Source: Streptomyces zhihengii | GTDB lineage: Bacteria > Actinomycetota > Actinomycetes > Streptomycetales > Streptomycetaceae | Assembly: GCF_016919245.1 (NCBI RefSeq) | Contig: NZ_JAFEJA010000002.1 | Location: forward strand, 1,180,501-1,244,500 | DNA length: 64,000 nt | Reading direction: 5' to 3' | Shown: one piece after another, positions 40,979 through 50,520 of the stretch | Position numbering within the stretch: position 1 is the stretch's first letter | How the letters are laid out: every line of letters starts with the position of its first letter | Made by a program: the position numbers and the translations under genes | Notes under the pieces: model-generated | What the model saw: the letters and a program-made list of their open reading frames with translations, nothing else | What the model was told of the DNA's origin: nothing | Databases searched by the model: none

Positions 40979-41816
40979 TCTCTCTGCTTCCCCTCCTGCC
41001 CGCTCCCTGCGGACGCTTCCACGGATCGCGTCGGGGGCGCACGTCGCGCACGCCGTCCGGAGAACCTTGCAGGATGCTACGTCGAGCACCTATCCGCCCG
41101 TCGTTCGGCTTGATGCGCTGAAAGCTGATGATGTGTCAGTGGGGGTCTGTGTCGCAGCGTTCGGGGTGCGGGTGGCCGGTACCCGCGATCGCCTGTCGCG
41201 GGGCGAGCACCCCCGGGGCGGCGGCGCAGGCAACGTTCCTTCCGCGAGCCTGCGCGCAGCTGCTCCGGGTTGGAGTTGCCGCTGCAAGGGGGCAGCCCCT
41301 GCCGGCCAGGCGCACCAGCCCTTCTTGGTCCGGTTCGCCGAATTCACCGGCGAGGTGCACGACTCTGAAGTGCTCAGCCTCCCGTCGGGAGGCCCGGCTC
41401 GCTACGCCTGTACCCGACGAACCGCTCCGGGCCGCAACGAGGGCGGTACGCGGGCCACGGTGCCCGGGCTGAGGGCCTGGACGAGCGTGTGGTCGCCACG
41501 GCGGCGGCACCCTTCCAGGGCAGGAGCAGGCCGATGGAGCGGTCGGCCTCGAGGGCCCGTCGGGCGAGCGGCGGGGCAGGCGCCCAGGTGTGGTCAGTCC
41601 TCCATGTCGTGGCCGACTTCGGCCTTCGTGTGGCCTGGGCGTCCATCCCGGTGAGGATGCCGGCCTCCGGTCGGCCGGAGCCGGGCGGATGCGGCGACGT
41701 AGTGACAGGAGGGTCCACGAGATGCGCTCCCTGCGAGGGGGCGACCTGTGGCGGCGCGGCCCGTGCCCGCGACGTGCGCGGCGACCTGCCGGCGCGGCAC
41801 GTGAAGCCGCCGGTGT
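40979..41816. other. Long gap with a decayed gene
   Basis: These 838 bp contain no intact gene with normal codon use. The only recognisable content is the DUF302 remnant at 41440-41665. Several open frames on both strands are long but have implausible composition. Confidence 0.6.
41440..41665 (-). pseudogene. Remnant of a DUF302-family gene
   Basis: Pieces of the DUF302 core are spread over three minus-strand frames: EAGILTGMDAQAT, KAEVGHDMED (then a stop), PPLARRALEADRSIGLLLP and GDHTLVQALSPGTVAR. I recall the intact core running in one frame as GILTEIDVQATLK, LGHDMEDY, ALEADRSIGLLLPCNV. At least three frameshifts and a missing N-terminus mark it as dead. Confidence 0.75.
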
Positions 41817-42749
41817 TCACGGGATGATGACGACCTTGCCGCGGATGCGTCCGGACGTACTCAGTCGGTGGACGTCCGCGAGGTCGGCCAGTGGTCGTGA
41901 CGCGCTGATGTCGATGGTGAGTGCGGCCGCGTCCACGAGTGCCACGAGTCTCGCAAGATGCGTCACATCGTTGTGAGCGACCATGTGGATCGCGTTCACC
42001 CCGGCGTCGGCAGCCGCTTCGATCGGCGTCGCGATCGAGACGATCCTTCCGCCCGGGCGCACGAGAGCCGCCACAGCAGCCGCCTCCGGCGGGCTCAGTG
42101 GGACCAGATTGAGCAGAGCGTCCACCTGCCCGTGCAGCGCGGCACCGACCGGTCCTGCGGTGTAGTCGATCACGTGATCCGCCCCCTGCCGCAGGACCGC
42201 CTCGGTGCTCCGAGGACTGGCCGTGGCGATCACTTCCGCCCCCGCGAGCTTGGCAAGCTGCGTCACGAAGCCTCCGACGCCGCCACCCGCGCCGTTGACC
42301 AGCACCCGCTGACCGGCAGCGACCTGCCCGTGCTCGAAGACCGCCTGCCAGGCCGCCAGGCCGGCCACGGGAAGGGCCGCAGCGGTCGCGAGAGGCACGG
42401 ACGCCGACGCGGCGACCAGCCCGGCTGCGGGCGCACAGACGTACTCGGCAGCGGCACCACCGCTGTCGAGCCGCCCGATGACCCGGTCGCCGACGGCGAA
42501 GCCCTCCGTCCCCCTGCAGGCATCGGCCACCGTGCCGGCGACGTCCCAGCCGAGCGTGTAGGGCAGGTGCGCAGGGAAGAACTCCAGCAGCCTCCCCGCA
42601 CGCAGGGCGGCCTCGGTGGGATTGAACGAAGTCGCGGCGACATGGACGAGGACTTCGCCGAACGCGGGTTGTGGTCGGGGTACGGCTTCGAAGCGGATCA
42701 CGGAGGTATCGCCGTACTCGTGGATACGCGCGGTGTTCATCATCGGCAT
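41817..42749 (-). CDS. Zinc-free MDR-family NADPH oxidoreductase (quinone reductase-like)
   Basis: A 310-residue medium-chain reductase of the quinone oxidoreductase group. Seen are TSFNPTEAALRAG, LGWDVAGTV, VGDRVIGRL and the NADPH site VLVNGAGGGVGGFVTQLAKLAGAEVIATA. Catalytic zinc ligands are absent. It probably reduces enones or quinones. Start 42749 (MPMMNTARIHEYG); 42743 is equally possible. It is divergent from an AraC regulator gene 93 bp away, which probably controls it. Confidence 0.87.
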   Translation of the reverse strand: MPMMNTARIHEYGDTSVIRFEAVPRPQPAFGEVLVHVAATSFNPTEAALRAGRLLEFFPAHLPYTLGWDVAGTVADACRGTEGFAVGDRVIGRLDSGGAAAEYVCAPAAGLVAASASVPLATAAALPVAGLAAWQAVFEHGQVAAGQRVLVNGAGGGVGGFVTQLAKLAGAEVIATASPRSTEAVLRQGADHVIDYTAGPVGAALHGQVDALLNLVPLSPPEAAAVAALVRPGGRIVSIATPIEAAADAGVNAIHMVAHNDVTHLARLVALVDAAALTIDISASRPLADLADVHRLSTSGRIRGKVVIIP

Positions 42750-42842
42750 GCCGCGAATCTACGACCGCACGTCGAGACGATCCATGCTTCGGGCCGCCTC
42801 ATTCATGCGCGTGCGTCTCGTGTGTGCCCATACCCTCGGCGC

Positions 42843-43778
42843 ATGGATGTACTCAGCGACGTGCTCGCGGTCACGCGGACCGGCCTGCCCCGGTCGGCGC
42901 ATGTGCGGTGGCATGCCCCGTGGGGACAGGAGTTCGCCTCCGTCCCCGGTTCGGCGGGCTTCCAGGTGATCTTGCAGGGCTCCTGCTGGCTTCTGCCTCC
43001 GGGCGCGGCGCCTGTCCATCTGCGCGCGGGCGACGTGGTGTTCCTGCCCCACGGCAGCGGGCACACCCTGGCCGACAGCCCCGAGCGCCTGGTGGCGGCA
43101 CCGGTCTGCGGCCCCGGCGACCACGAGCTGCACGAGGCCTACGCCTCGGACAGCGTCGACCGGAGCGGAGACGGCGGTCCGGCCACCGTGGTGCTCTGCG
43201 GGGCCTATCAGCTCGACCTCTCCCGCGCCCACCCGCTGCTGCAGACACTGCCCGATCTTGTCCACCTGCCGGCACACCCGGACCGCCATCCCGAGTTGCG
43301 TTCAGCGGTGCAGCTTCTGGCCGCCGAGTTGGACGACCCGCGCCTGGGCACGGACGCAGTCGTCCCCGGACTCCTGGACGCACTGCTGCTGTACATCCTG
43401 CGCATCTGGTTCAACGGACAGCCCGCCCGCGGGGACACCACCGGATGGGCGGCCGCACTGAACGACCCGCCGGTCACCGCCGCCATCCACGCCATCCACC
43501 GCGACCCCGCAGCACCCTGGACCGTGGCGAAACTCGCCGCGGAAGCCGGGCTCTCACGGGCCGCCTTCGCCAGACGCTTCGCCGTACTGGTCGGCCAGCC
43601 ACCCCTCGGCTACCTGACCTGGTGGCGGATGACCACCGCGGCGCGACTTCTTCGGACATCGGACGCACCACTGAGATCCGTCGCCACGCAGGTGGGCTAC
43701 ACATCCGAGTTCGCCTTCGCCCACGCGTTCAAACGCACCCACGGAACCGCGCCCGGCACATACCGGCGCAACAACTGA
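42843..43778 (+). CDS. AraC-family regulator with cupin sensor
   Basis: A 311-residue regulator. The N-terminal half is a cupin-type ligand domain (GSCWLLPPGAAPVHLRAGDVVFLPHGSGHTLAD). The C-terminal 100 residues are the double HTH (TVAKLAAEAGLSRAAFARRF and RSVATQVGYTSEFAFAHAFKRTHGTAPGTYRR). Regulators of this group often control a divergent reductase, here 41817-42749. The effector is unknown. Confidence 0.88.
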   Translation: MDVLSDVLAVTRTGLPRSAHVRWHAPWGQEFASVPGSAGFQVILQGSCWLLPPGAAPVHLRAGDVVFLPHGSGHTLADSPERLVAAPVCGPGDHELHEAYASDSVDRSGDGGPATVVLCGAYQLDLSRAHPLLQTLPDLVHLPAHPDRHPELRSAVQLLAAELDDPRLGTDAVVPGLLDALLLYILRIWFNGQPARGDTTGWAAALNDPPVTAAIHAIHRDPAAPWTVAKLAAEAGLSRAAFARRFAVLVGQPPLGYLTWWRMTTAARLLRTSDAPLRSVATQVGYTSEFAFAHAFKRTHGTAPGTYRRNN

Positions 43779-44126
43779 TCCGAAACGGCAGCCTGGACCA
43801 GCAGACCGCTGTCGACGGCATGCTCGATCCCCGGAGCATCGGAGATGCCGCACGCGCCGACCCCGATTGCCCGTGGCGGTCTGGAGGGTGGGGAGCTACG
43901 CCCGCCGCCTGTATCGCAGCCGCGAACGCAAGGTCGAGCACGTCCCTGCTCCAGTCGTGGATCGTGATCTTGCCGGTCCGGGCAGGCGTGAAGGCGACTG
44001 CGGCGCCAGGTTCCCGGGTGAAGCAGAGCAGTGCCCGGCTTCCGGCGCTCTTGCGGTGGTCAGAGCCCTGGACCGTCGAGGCGCCGGTGCTCGGGGGCTG
44101 GGTGGTGCGCCGAGACGGTGGTGGAG
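43779..44126. other. Intergenic region without a recognisable gene
   Basis: 348 bp between the AraC gene and the TetR gene's 3' end. A minus-strand frame (about 43800-44030) reads FTREPGAAVAFTPARTGKI and HDWSRDVLDLAFAAAIQAAG, but it is short and without ribosome site. It may be a decayed gene, unassigned. Confidence 0.4.
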
Positions 44127-44798
44127 TCAGCCCAGCACTCCGGAGAGGGCGCGGGCGAGTACGGTGGCGAACCGGTCGTGCGCGGTGGTTTCGGGCTGGG
44201 TGGCCGCGAGCGTTGCCGCGATGCGGGGGTGGGTGCCGGCGGCGGCCACGTGGCCGAGGTAGGAAGACCGGCGCTGGGCACCGGAGTGCGTTGCGGCCAG
44301 TTCGTTCTGGACGAACAGCGCGGTGAGCGCGTTCAGTACGGCGAATGCCTCGAGTTTGTGGGCGGGCTCGGCCGGGTGGTCGGCGAGTACGTCGAGCAGG
44401 TGCTCGAGCAGGTCGACCCCGTGCGGGCCGAGGCCGGGACGTGTGACGACCAGGCTGGGCAGCCAGGGATGGCGTCGCATGATCCGCCGGGCCTCGTGGG
44501 CGATCGCCAGGAGGTCCGCCTGCCAGTCGCCGCTCGGGGCGGGCAGGTGGTACTCGCGGGCGGTGCTGTCGATCATCAGGTCGAGCAGATCGTCGCGGGT
44601 GGCCACATAGCGGTAGAGCGATGCGGCGCCGGTGCCCAGGGTCGCGGCGAGGCGGCGCATGGAGACGGCGTCCAGGCCCTCCTGGTCGGCCAGTTCCAGT
44701 GCCGCGGCGGTGATCTCGGCGCGGCTGCGCTCGGCAGGCCGTCCGACCGGTGCCTGTTCCGGCCGCAGCCAGATCACTTCTTCCTTCTGTCCTGCCAC
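44127..44798 (-). CDS. TetR-family repressor
   Basis: A 223-residue repressor with the N-terminal HTH RAEITAAALELADQEGLDAVSMRRLAATLGTGAASLYRYVATRDDLLDLM. The C-terminal helices form a TetR_C-type ligand domain (HEARRIMRRHPWLPSLVVTRPGLGPHGVDLLEHLLDVL). Such repressors usually autoregulate and control the divergent gene, here the alpha/beta hydrolase at 44895. Three tandem operator-like repeats lie between the two starts. Confidence 0.9.
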   Translation of the reverse strand: MAGQKEEVIWLRPEQAPVGRPAERSRAEITAAALELADQEGLDAVSMRRLAATLGTGAASLYRYVATRDDLLDLMIDSTAREYHLPAPSGDWQADLLAIAHEARRIMRRHPWLPSLVVTRPGLGPHGVDLLEHLLDVLADHPAEPAHKLEAFAVLNALTALFVQNELAATHSGAQRRSSYLGHVAAAGTHPRIAATLAATQPETTAHDRFATVLARALSGVLG

Positions 44799-44841
44799 CG
44801 CACCTCCCGTGTTGCCGTCACTCTAGCGTTCCGAGTACGGT

Positions 44842-44880
44842 GTTCGCGAATGATGTTCGCGAATCATGTTCGCGATCGAT
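44842..44880. promoter_or_regulatory. Three tandem 13-bp operator-like repeats
   Basis: GTTCGCGAATGAT, GTTCGCGAATCAT and GTTCGCGATCGAT follow each other without gap. Each contains TTCGCGAA or a close variant, an 8-bp palindrome. The array lies between the TetR gene (start 44798) and the hydrolase gene (start 44895), ending about 15 bases before the hydrolase start codon. It is the likely TetR operator. Confidence 0.7.
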
Positions 44881-44894
44881 GCGAGGGAGTTGCC

Positions 44895-45809
44895 ATGCCA
44901 CGCTTCGCCTGCAACGACGATGTCCGGATAGCTTTCGAGGATCTCGGCGGTGAGGGCGGCGACCCGCTGCTGCTGGTGATGGGGCTGGGAGCCTCGCGCT
45001 TCTGGTGGCCCGGCGGGCTGGTGGCCGAACTGGTCCGCCGCGGCTTCCATGTCGTGGCCTACGACCACCGCGATGCCGGCCAGTCCACATACCTGCCGGA
45101 CCGGCGTGAGGGCGCGCCCGTCGCAGCCCTGCTGCGCCACGCGCCCCCGGCCTACAGTGCCGAGGATCTGACCGACGACGCGATCGCCGTCCTCGACGCG
45201 CTCGGCTGGGGACGAGCCCACCTGTTCGGCCACTCCATGGGCGGGCTCGTGGCGCAGCGCATCGCGATCCGTCACCCGCACCGCGTGCACACCCTCGCCA
45301 CGTCCTCGGCCGTGCCCAGCGACGTCAAGGGGCTGCGTGTCCTGCGCTACCTTCGCGTGGCATCCTTGGTCCGTTTCGCCAGGTTGCGTCATCCCGAGAC
45401 CCCGCAGGGCGACCTCGCCCTGGCCGTGGCCGTCGCCCGTGTCATGGCCGCACCCGGCCAGGACGTCGACGAGGGCGACGTGCGTGAGTTCGTGGAGGAA
45501 GAGGCCGCGCACCAGGTCACCAGCTTCCGTGACCGGAACGCACAGAGCCGCCAGATCGGTGCGAAGTGGCACGGTGGTCCGCTCGCCGGGATCACCGCAC
45601 CGACCCTGGTGCTGCACGGACTGCGAGACCCACTGCTGCGGGTGTCCGCCGCACGCGACATCGCCGCGGCCGTACCCGGCGCCCGCCTGCGCGCGCTGCC
45701 AGGTGTCGGGCATTTCCTCGTCGGCGACGTGTGGGCCGCATACGCCGACGAGCTGCGTGCGCTCGCCGACCGCGTCGACGGCCGATCGGCCACCCTGTGT
45801 GAAGACTGA
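44895..45809 (+). CDS. Alpha/beta-fold hydrolase
   Basis: A 304-residue hydrolase. The oxyanion part is LLLVMGLGASRFWW, the nucleophile Ser is in LFGHSMGGLVAQRIA (G-H-S-M-G), the acid is probably in LVLHGLRDPLL and the His in LPGVGHFLVG. The substrate is unknown; the layout is that of small-ester or haloperoxidase-like hydrolases. ATG 44895 follows GAGGGAGT. It is probably repressed by the divergent TetR protein. Confidence 0.88.
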   Translation: MPRFACNDDVRIAFEDLGGEGGDPLLLVMGLGASRFWWPGGLVAELVRRGFHVVAYDHRDAGQSTYLPDRREGAPVAALLRHAPPAYSAEDLTDDAIAVLDALGWGRAHLFGHSMGGLVAQRIAIRHPHRVHTLATSSAVPSDVKGLRVLRYLRVASLVRFARLRHPETPQGDLALAVAVARVMAAPGQDVDEGDVREFVEEEAAHQVTSFRDRNAQSRQIGAKWHGGPLAGITAPTLVLHGLRDPLLRVSAARDIAAAVPGARLRALPGVGHFLVGDVWAAYADELRALADRVDGRSATLCED

Positions 45810-46091
45810 GCGTCATGCGGTCGGCGCGGGTCACACCGGCGACCCCCGCCTGTCGGCAGGAGCGCCGGCCGCAAGCTGCCGGTGCACGCGGCGACACCCG
45901 GCGACATGCCGCAACACGGCTACGTCCGCATCCGAACGCGGCCCGGACGTGCGCATCGAGCCCGGTTCCGGCTCCACGTCCTGGCCGGGGAGCCGTCGCC
46001 CCTCGTGGGCCCGCCTGCTGCACCGGGCGCTGTGTGACGCCAGTCTTCAACAGCTCGGCCCCTGTTGAGAGCAGTGCAGTACCTTTCGTTC

Positions 46092-46442
46092 ATGGAAAAC
46101 GCAGGCCTTTCCGGCGGGACACCGGCACGAGCGGATCGTCTCATCAGGGTGCTGTCGTGGTGGTGGGTGTCGGCTCCGCTCCTTCTGTGCGCACCGGCGA
46201 TCGCGCACGCGATGGGATGGCCGGAGATGCGACGGGAGGCCGGTCGGGCGTTCGGTCTGCTGGCTCTGCTCACCGCCGTGCTCGCGCCCGCAGTTGGATT
46301 GGTGGTGGCACGGCTCGCGGACCGGCGAGACGTACGCGGGCGATTCTTGATCATGGCCGCGGTGTCCAGCGTTCCGGTTGTCTTCTTCCTGGTCTTCGGA
46401 CTGCTGCTCGCCGAGTGCCCGGACGGTGCGGCCGGCTGCTGA
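46092..46442 (+). CDS. Small membrane protein of unknown function
   Basis: A 116-residue protein with three predicted membrane helices (WWWVSAPLLLCAPAIAHAM, FGLLALLTAVLAPAVGLVVA and FLIMAAVSSVPVVFFLVFG). No family recognised. ATG 46092 (MENAGLSGG) is preferred to the TTG at 46065. It stands alone between two larger gaps. Confidence 0.6.
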   Translation: MENAGLSGGTPARADRLIRVLSWWWVSAPLLLCAPAIAHAMGWPEMRREAGRAFGLLALLTAVLAPAVGLVVARLADRRDVRGRFLIMAAVSSVPVVFFLVFGLLLAECPDGAAGC

Positions 46443-46999
46443 GCCCCTGCCTCGTAACCGCGGCCCGGTTTCCTTCGAGCGAGGCAGGTGCCCTGCAATT
46501 TCACTTGCCGGTGCACCGGTTGCTCTGCCTCCCGAATGGGTGAAGGCTGGTCATGAGGGTCCTGTGGCGGGCGACCCGGCAGCATGTATGACACTCCCGC
46601 CGCGATCCTGGGCAATCATCCGGTCACAACGCGCCGGGTCGGTGTCGGTGACTCGGCTCACCAACCGTGCGGTACTCCTGCCGGGCGTCGAGGGCGGTAC
46701 GTTCAACGCCAAGCTCCGCTCCGGAACCGCCGCCTTCGCATCCTTTCGGATCGTGCACGGCATCGCGATGTCCAGCCTCGGTGTCCGTGCGACGGAAACC
46801 CGTCCCACGGACAACCCCTCAACGCAGCAGCAGGCGGCTCGCCGGCCCGGAGCGTTGATCTGGAGATCGACAAAGGCGGCGATGCCGACAGGATCGCTGC
46901 CGCGCGAAATCCGAACGGGCGGGGCCGTGCAGTGCTCGCCACTGAGGCGGGTCACCCGTTGGGGCCATCACGCAAAGGACCAAGCCGTCGGAGGCGGCC
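46443..46999. other. Intergenic region without a recognisable gene
   Basis: 557 bp upstream of the hydrolase at 47000. No frame with convincing codon use, no RNA gene and no strong promoter match. A good ribosome site (GGAGG, 46986-46990) sits at the 3' end for the next gene. Confidence 0.5.
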
Positions 47000-48199
47000 A
47001 TGTCACACCTGGAACCCACGAACCACTGGGTCAAGCACACCTCAAGCATCCCTGCGAACTTCGGCGAGGAGATCAAACTCTTCGTACGGGAGTACAGTGA
47101 CGGATCCGGCGGTACACCCAAGCCGGTCCTCATGCTTCACGGCAGGAGCGTTCCGGCTCTGCCCGGCTTCGACCTCGTACTCCCCCCGCCCGGCGGCTCC
47201 CCGCACCCGGACACCAGCTACAGCTGGGCCCAAGCCCTGGCGGACAAGGGCTACGACGTGTACATCATGGACCTCCAAGGGTCCGGGCTCTCGCCCCGCC
47301 CGAGGATGGACGACCCGTGCAACGCCAATCCGGCCCAGCGGGGCTTCCTCAAGACCAATCCCGGTACGGGGCACTGCTCCGCGACAGCGTCCTACCCCTC
47401 CCAACTGGGCAACTCCCAGAGTGAATGGGACGAGCTGGGCACCGTCGTCAAATTCATCAGGAACCGGTGTGCCAACGAGCAGGTGTCCTTCATCGGCTGG
47501 TCTGCGGCCGCGTTCGTCATGGGGCCGTACACACTGCAGCATCCGGGTGACGTCGCGAGGCTGTTCCTTCTCGCGCCCATGTTCCCCCCGAACGGCCGAT
47601 GGTCCACGGACCCCGCCGCAGCGTTCGCTCCGCCTGCCGGAACAGGCCTGCCCACAAAGGCCGTGTCCGACCCGGCCGCGGCCTTCGGGTTCCCGATGAA
47701 CCTGACCAGCAAGGCGGGGCTGCAAGCAGGCATCAGTGATGCGACTCTGGCCGATCACGTATGGCGGGCCATCATGGACAGCGACAGCACCGGCAAGAAG
47801 TGGGGTGGTGCAACCGCCGGGGCACCCGAGGGCGTCATGCGGTGGCGCAACTCCTACTGGTGGGGCTGGAACAGGAGCACCGTGCCGCACGGCCCCACGC
47901 TCGGCAGCACTGTGCCGGTGTGCATCGTCTATGGGGACCAGGACAGAACGGCCAATACTCCGGAGGAGCTGGGGCCGGTGCTGCACTTCTCCGTTCCCAA
48001 GCTCTACCAGGCGATCCCGGGCGCCGACAAGCTGATGTTCCGTGTCGAGGGCTGGGACCACAACCCGGTGTGGGAACGCAAGGCCAACCAGCTCCTGCAG
48101 CACATGTGCGTGAAGTGGCTCGAGGACAAGAAGGTGTACGGCGTCCAGAAGGGAAGCTGGGTCAGGGACCTCGACGGCGTGCTGTCGCCATCGGAATGA
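47000..48199 (+). CDS. Alpha/beta hydrolase, PHA-synthase-like layout
   Basis: A 399-residue hydrolase without signal peptide. VLMLHGRSVPALPGFDL gives the oxyanion loop, FIGWSAAAFVMG holds the nucleophile Ser (G-W-S-A-A), IVYGDQDRTANTPEE the likely acid and EGWDHNPVWE the His. Long insertions between strands are rich in Cys, Pro and Gly. The substrate is unknown. ATG 47000 follows GGAGG by nine bases. It converges on metG across a very strong stem-loop. Confidence 0.78.
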   Translation: MSHLEPTNHWVKHTSSIPANFGEEIKLFVREYSDGSGGTPKPVLMLHGRSVPALPGFDLVLPPPGGSPHPDTSYSWAQALADKGYDVYIMDLQGSGLSPRPRMDDPCNANPAQRGFLKTNPGTGHCSATASYPSQLGNSQSEWDELGTVVKFIRNRCANEQVSFIGWSAAAFVMGPYTLQHPGDVARLFLLAPMFPPNGRWSTDPAAAFAPPAGTGLPTKAVSDPAAAFGFPMNLTSKAGLQAGISDATLADHVWRAIMDSDSTGKKWGGATAGAPEGVMRWRNSYWWGWNRSTVPHGPTLGSTVPVCIVYGDQDRTANTPEELGPVLHFSVPKLYQAIPGADKLMFRVEGWDHNPVWERKANQLLQHMCVKWLEDKKVYGVQKGSWVRDLDGVLSPSE

Positions 48200-48243
48200 G
48201 CCCCTGGCCGACAGATGGCGCCAGGGACAGGATTTCCGGAGAA

Positions 48244-48285
48244 CGCCGGAGGGCCGGAAACCTCACGGATTCCGGCCCTCCGGCG
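48244..48285. terminator. Strong bidirectional terminator stem-loop
   Basis: A perfect 16-bp inverted repeat, CGCCGGAGGGCCGGAA at 48244-48259 and its complement at 48270-48285, with a 10-base loop. It lies between the hydrolase stop (48199) and the convergent metG stop (48313). Confidence 0.8.
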
Positions 48286-48312
48286 GCATGCGCCGCGCGC
48301 TTGCGCCCCGGG

Positions 48313-50037
48313 TCAGTCCTGCCCGCCGAAGCGCTCCCGGTAGGACTCCATGTCCTCGTCGGTGATCTTCGCGAAGAGCACGGGCGGGACCGTGAACGCG
48401 GTGCCGGCCGGGACCGCGTCGAGCGAGCGCGCCTGCGCCGGGCTCACCCAGCGCGCGGTGTCGGACTCCAGCGCGAAGGCCGCGCGCATCGCGGCGGAGG
48501 TGGTGGGGATGAACGGCTCGGAGACCACGGCGTAGAGGTGGATGAGGTTCATCGCCGTGCGCAGGGTGAGCGCCGCCGCCTCGGGGTCGGTCTTGATCTC
48601 CAGCCAGGGCGCCTTGGTCTCCAGGTACGAGTTCCCCGCGGACCACAGCGCGCGCAGGGCCTGGGCCGCCTTGCGGAACTGGAGGGTGTCCATGTGGGTC
48701 TCGTACTCGGCCAGCAGCGAGGCGACCTCCTCGCCCAGCCGCGTCTCGGCCTCGCCGGCCTCCGTGCCCTGCGGCACCAGGTCGCCGAAGCGCTTGCGGG
48801 AGAAGGAGAGCACCCGGTTGACGAAGTTGCCGAGGGTGTCGGCCAGGTCCTTGTTCACCGTGGCCGTGAAGTGCTCCCAGGTGAACGCGGAGTCGTCGGA
48901 CTCGGGAGCGTTCGCGATGAGGAAGTAGCGCCAGTAGTCGGCGGGCAGCAGCTCCAGCGCCTGGTCGGTGAAGACACCGCGCTTCTGGGAGGTGGAGAAC
49001 TTGCCGCCGTAGTAGGTCAGCCAGTTGAAGGCCTTGACGTAGTCGACCTTCTTCCACGGCTCCCGCACGCCCAGCTCGGTGGCCGGGAACATCACGGTGT
49101 GGAAGGGGACGTTGTCCTTGGCCATGAACTGGGTGTAGGTCACGTCCGTGGCGCCCTCGGGGCCGTACCACCACGACCGCCAGTCACGGGTCTCGCCCGG
49201 GGCGGCCGCGTCCGCCCACTCCTTGGTGGCGCCGATGTACTCGACGGGGGCGTCGAACCAGACGTAGAAGACCTTGCCCTCCGCGGCGAGCTCCGGCCAC
49301 GTGTCGGCCGGGACGGGCACGCCCCAGTCCAGGTCCCGGGTGATGGCACGGTCGTGCAGGCCCTCGGTGAGCCACTTGCGCGCGATGGAGGACGCCAGGT
49401 GCGGCCACTCGGCCGAGACCTCGTCGATCCACGCCTCGACCTGGCCCTGCAACTTCGACTGGAGGAGGAAGAGGTGCTTGGTCTCCCGCACTTCGAGGTC
49501 CGTGGACCCGCTGATCGCCGAGCGCGGCGCGATCAGGTCGGTCGGGTCGAGGACCCGGGTGCAGTTCTCGCACTGGTCGCCCCGGGCGCGGTCGTAGCCG
49601 CAGTGGGGGCAGGTGCCCTCCACGTAGCGGTCGGGGAGGAAGCGCTCGTCGGCCGGCGAGTACACCTGCCGGATCGCCCGCTCCTCGATGTAGCCGTTCT
49701 CGTGCAGACGGCGCGCGAAGTGCTGCGTGATCTCCGCGTTCTGGCTGCTGGAACTGCGGCCGAAGTAGTCGAAGGAGAGGGCGAAGCCGTCGTAGACGGC
49801 CTTCTGCACGTCGTGGGCCTGCGCGCAGAACTCGTCGACGGGCAACCCGCGCTCCTTCGCCGCGAGTTCCGCGGGGGTGCCGTGCTCGTCGGTGGCGCAG
49901 ATGTAGAGGACGTCGTGGCCGCGCCGGCGCAGATAGCGGGAGTAGACGTCGGCGGGGAGCATGGAGCCCACCATGTTGCCCAGGTGCTTGATCCCGTTGA
50001 TGTAGGGAAGTGCGCTGGTAACAAGGTGTCGAGCCAT
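48313..50037 (-). CDS. metG: Methionyl-tRNA synthetase
   Basis: A 574-residue class I synthetase charging tRNA-Met. The HIGH-like motif is within [13 protein letters not shown], the knuckle has [17 protein letters not shown] (four Cys, zinc), and the KMSKS loop reads KFSTSQKRG. The anticodon-binding helices follow. The C-terminal dimerisation domain of some MetRS is absent. ATG 50037 is preceded by AAAGGGAG about ten bases away. It is a single-gene unit. Confidence 0.96.
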   Translation of the reverse strand: MARHLVTSALPYINGIKHLGNMVGSMLPADVYSRYLRRRGHDVLYICATDEHGTPAELAAKERGLPVDEFCAQAHDVQKAVYDGFALSFDYFGRSSSSQNAEITQHFARRLHENGYIEERAIRQVYSPADERFLPDRYVEGTCPHCGYDRARGDQCENCTRVLDPTDLIAPRSAISGSTDLEVRETKHLFLLQSKLQGQVEAWIDEVSAEWPHLASSIARKWLTEGLHDRAITRDLDWGVPVPADTWPELAAEGKVFYVWFDAPVEYIGATKEWADAAAPGETRDWRSWWYGPEGATDVTYTQFMAKDNVPFHTVMFPATELGVREPWKKVDYVKAFNWLTYYGGKFSTSQKRGVFTDQALELLPADYWRYFLIANAPESDDSAFTWEHFTATVNKDLADTLGNFVNRVLSFSRKRFGDLVPQGTEAGEAETRLGEEVASLLAEYETHMDTLQFRKAAQALRALWSAGNSYLETKAPWLEIKTDPEAAALTLRTAMNLIHLYAVVSEPFIPTTSAAMRAAFALESDTARWVSPAQARSLDAVPAGTAFTVPPVLFAKITDEDMESYRERFGGQD

Positions 50038-50520
50038 CCTGAGATGCTCCCTTTCGTGTGTACGGAGCCGTCCGCGGGGCAGTGGCAGGCTCGGAGAGTG
50101 CCAAACACGACGGCCGTCTCGGGACAGGCGGCCAAGCGAGTCCACGAAGACGGCCAATCGGCGTTCATCCTACGTGACCAGCGGCGGTGATCCGCGCGAC
50201 GCCGGCGGGCGGCCCGAGGCGCCGGACCGGCCGCTCGCCGGACGGCCGGATGTCCCGTGCCCGGGCATGGGCCCGGGCACGGCGTGGGGCGGGGCGCGGG
50301 GGGTGGCGGCCGAGGAGGGTACGGAGGGCCGCGGGGCGGTGTCCGCGCATCTGGGGGCGCGCAGCAGATTCCAGCCGGGCCGGCGGGCTTCGGAGAACGG
50401 GCTCCTCCCGCCGGACGCGGCCCTCGCCGCCCGGTCCGGCACGGCCTGACGCGAGCGGCGGTGATCCGCCCCCCCCATGACGGTGATCCTCCTGGGCCGA
50501 CCGCTCGTACACTGACGCGC
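50038..50520. other. Intergenic region upstream of metG and the AraC gene
   Basis: 483 bp between divergent genes, presumably with both promoters. Composition is very GC-rich and no frame on either strand has plausible protein content. No tRNA or leader structure recognised. Confidence 0.5.

Noticed and set aside
41067..41654. A 195-codon plus-strand frame in the 838-bp gap
   Set aside because: It lacks a ribosome site and its residue content is implausible. The opposite strand carries identifiable DUF302 remains.
46584..47699. A 371-codon plus-strand frame overlapping the hydrolase at 47000
   Set aside because: It is out of frame with the hydrolase motifs (G-W-S-A-A and the His motif), has no domain, and the hydrolase has a strong ribosome site.
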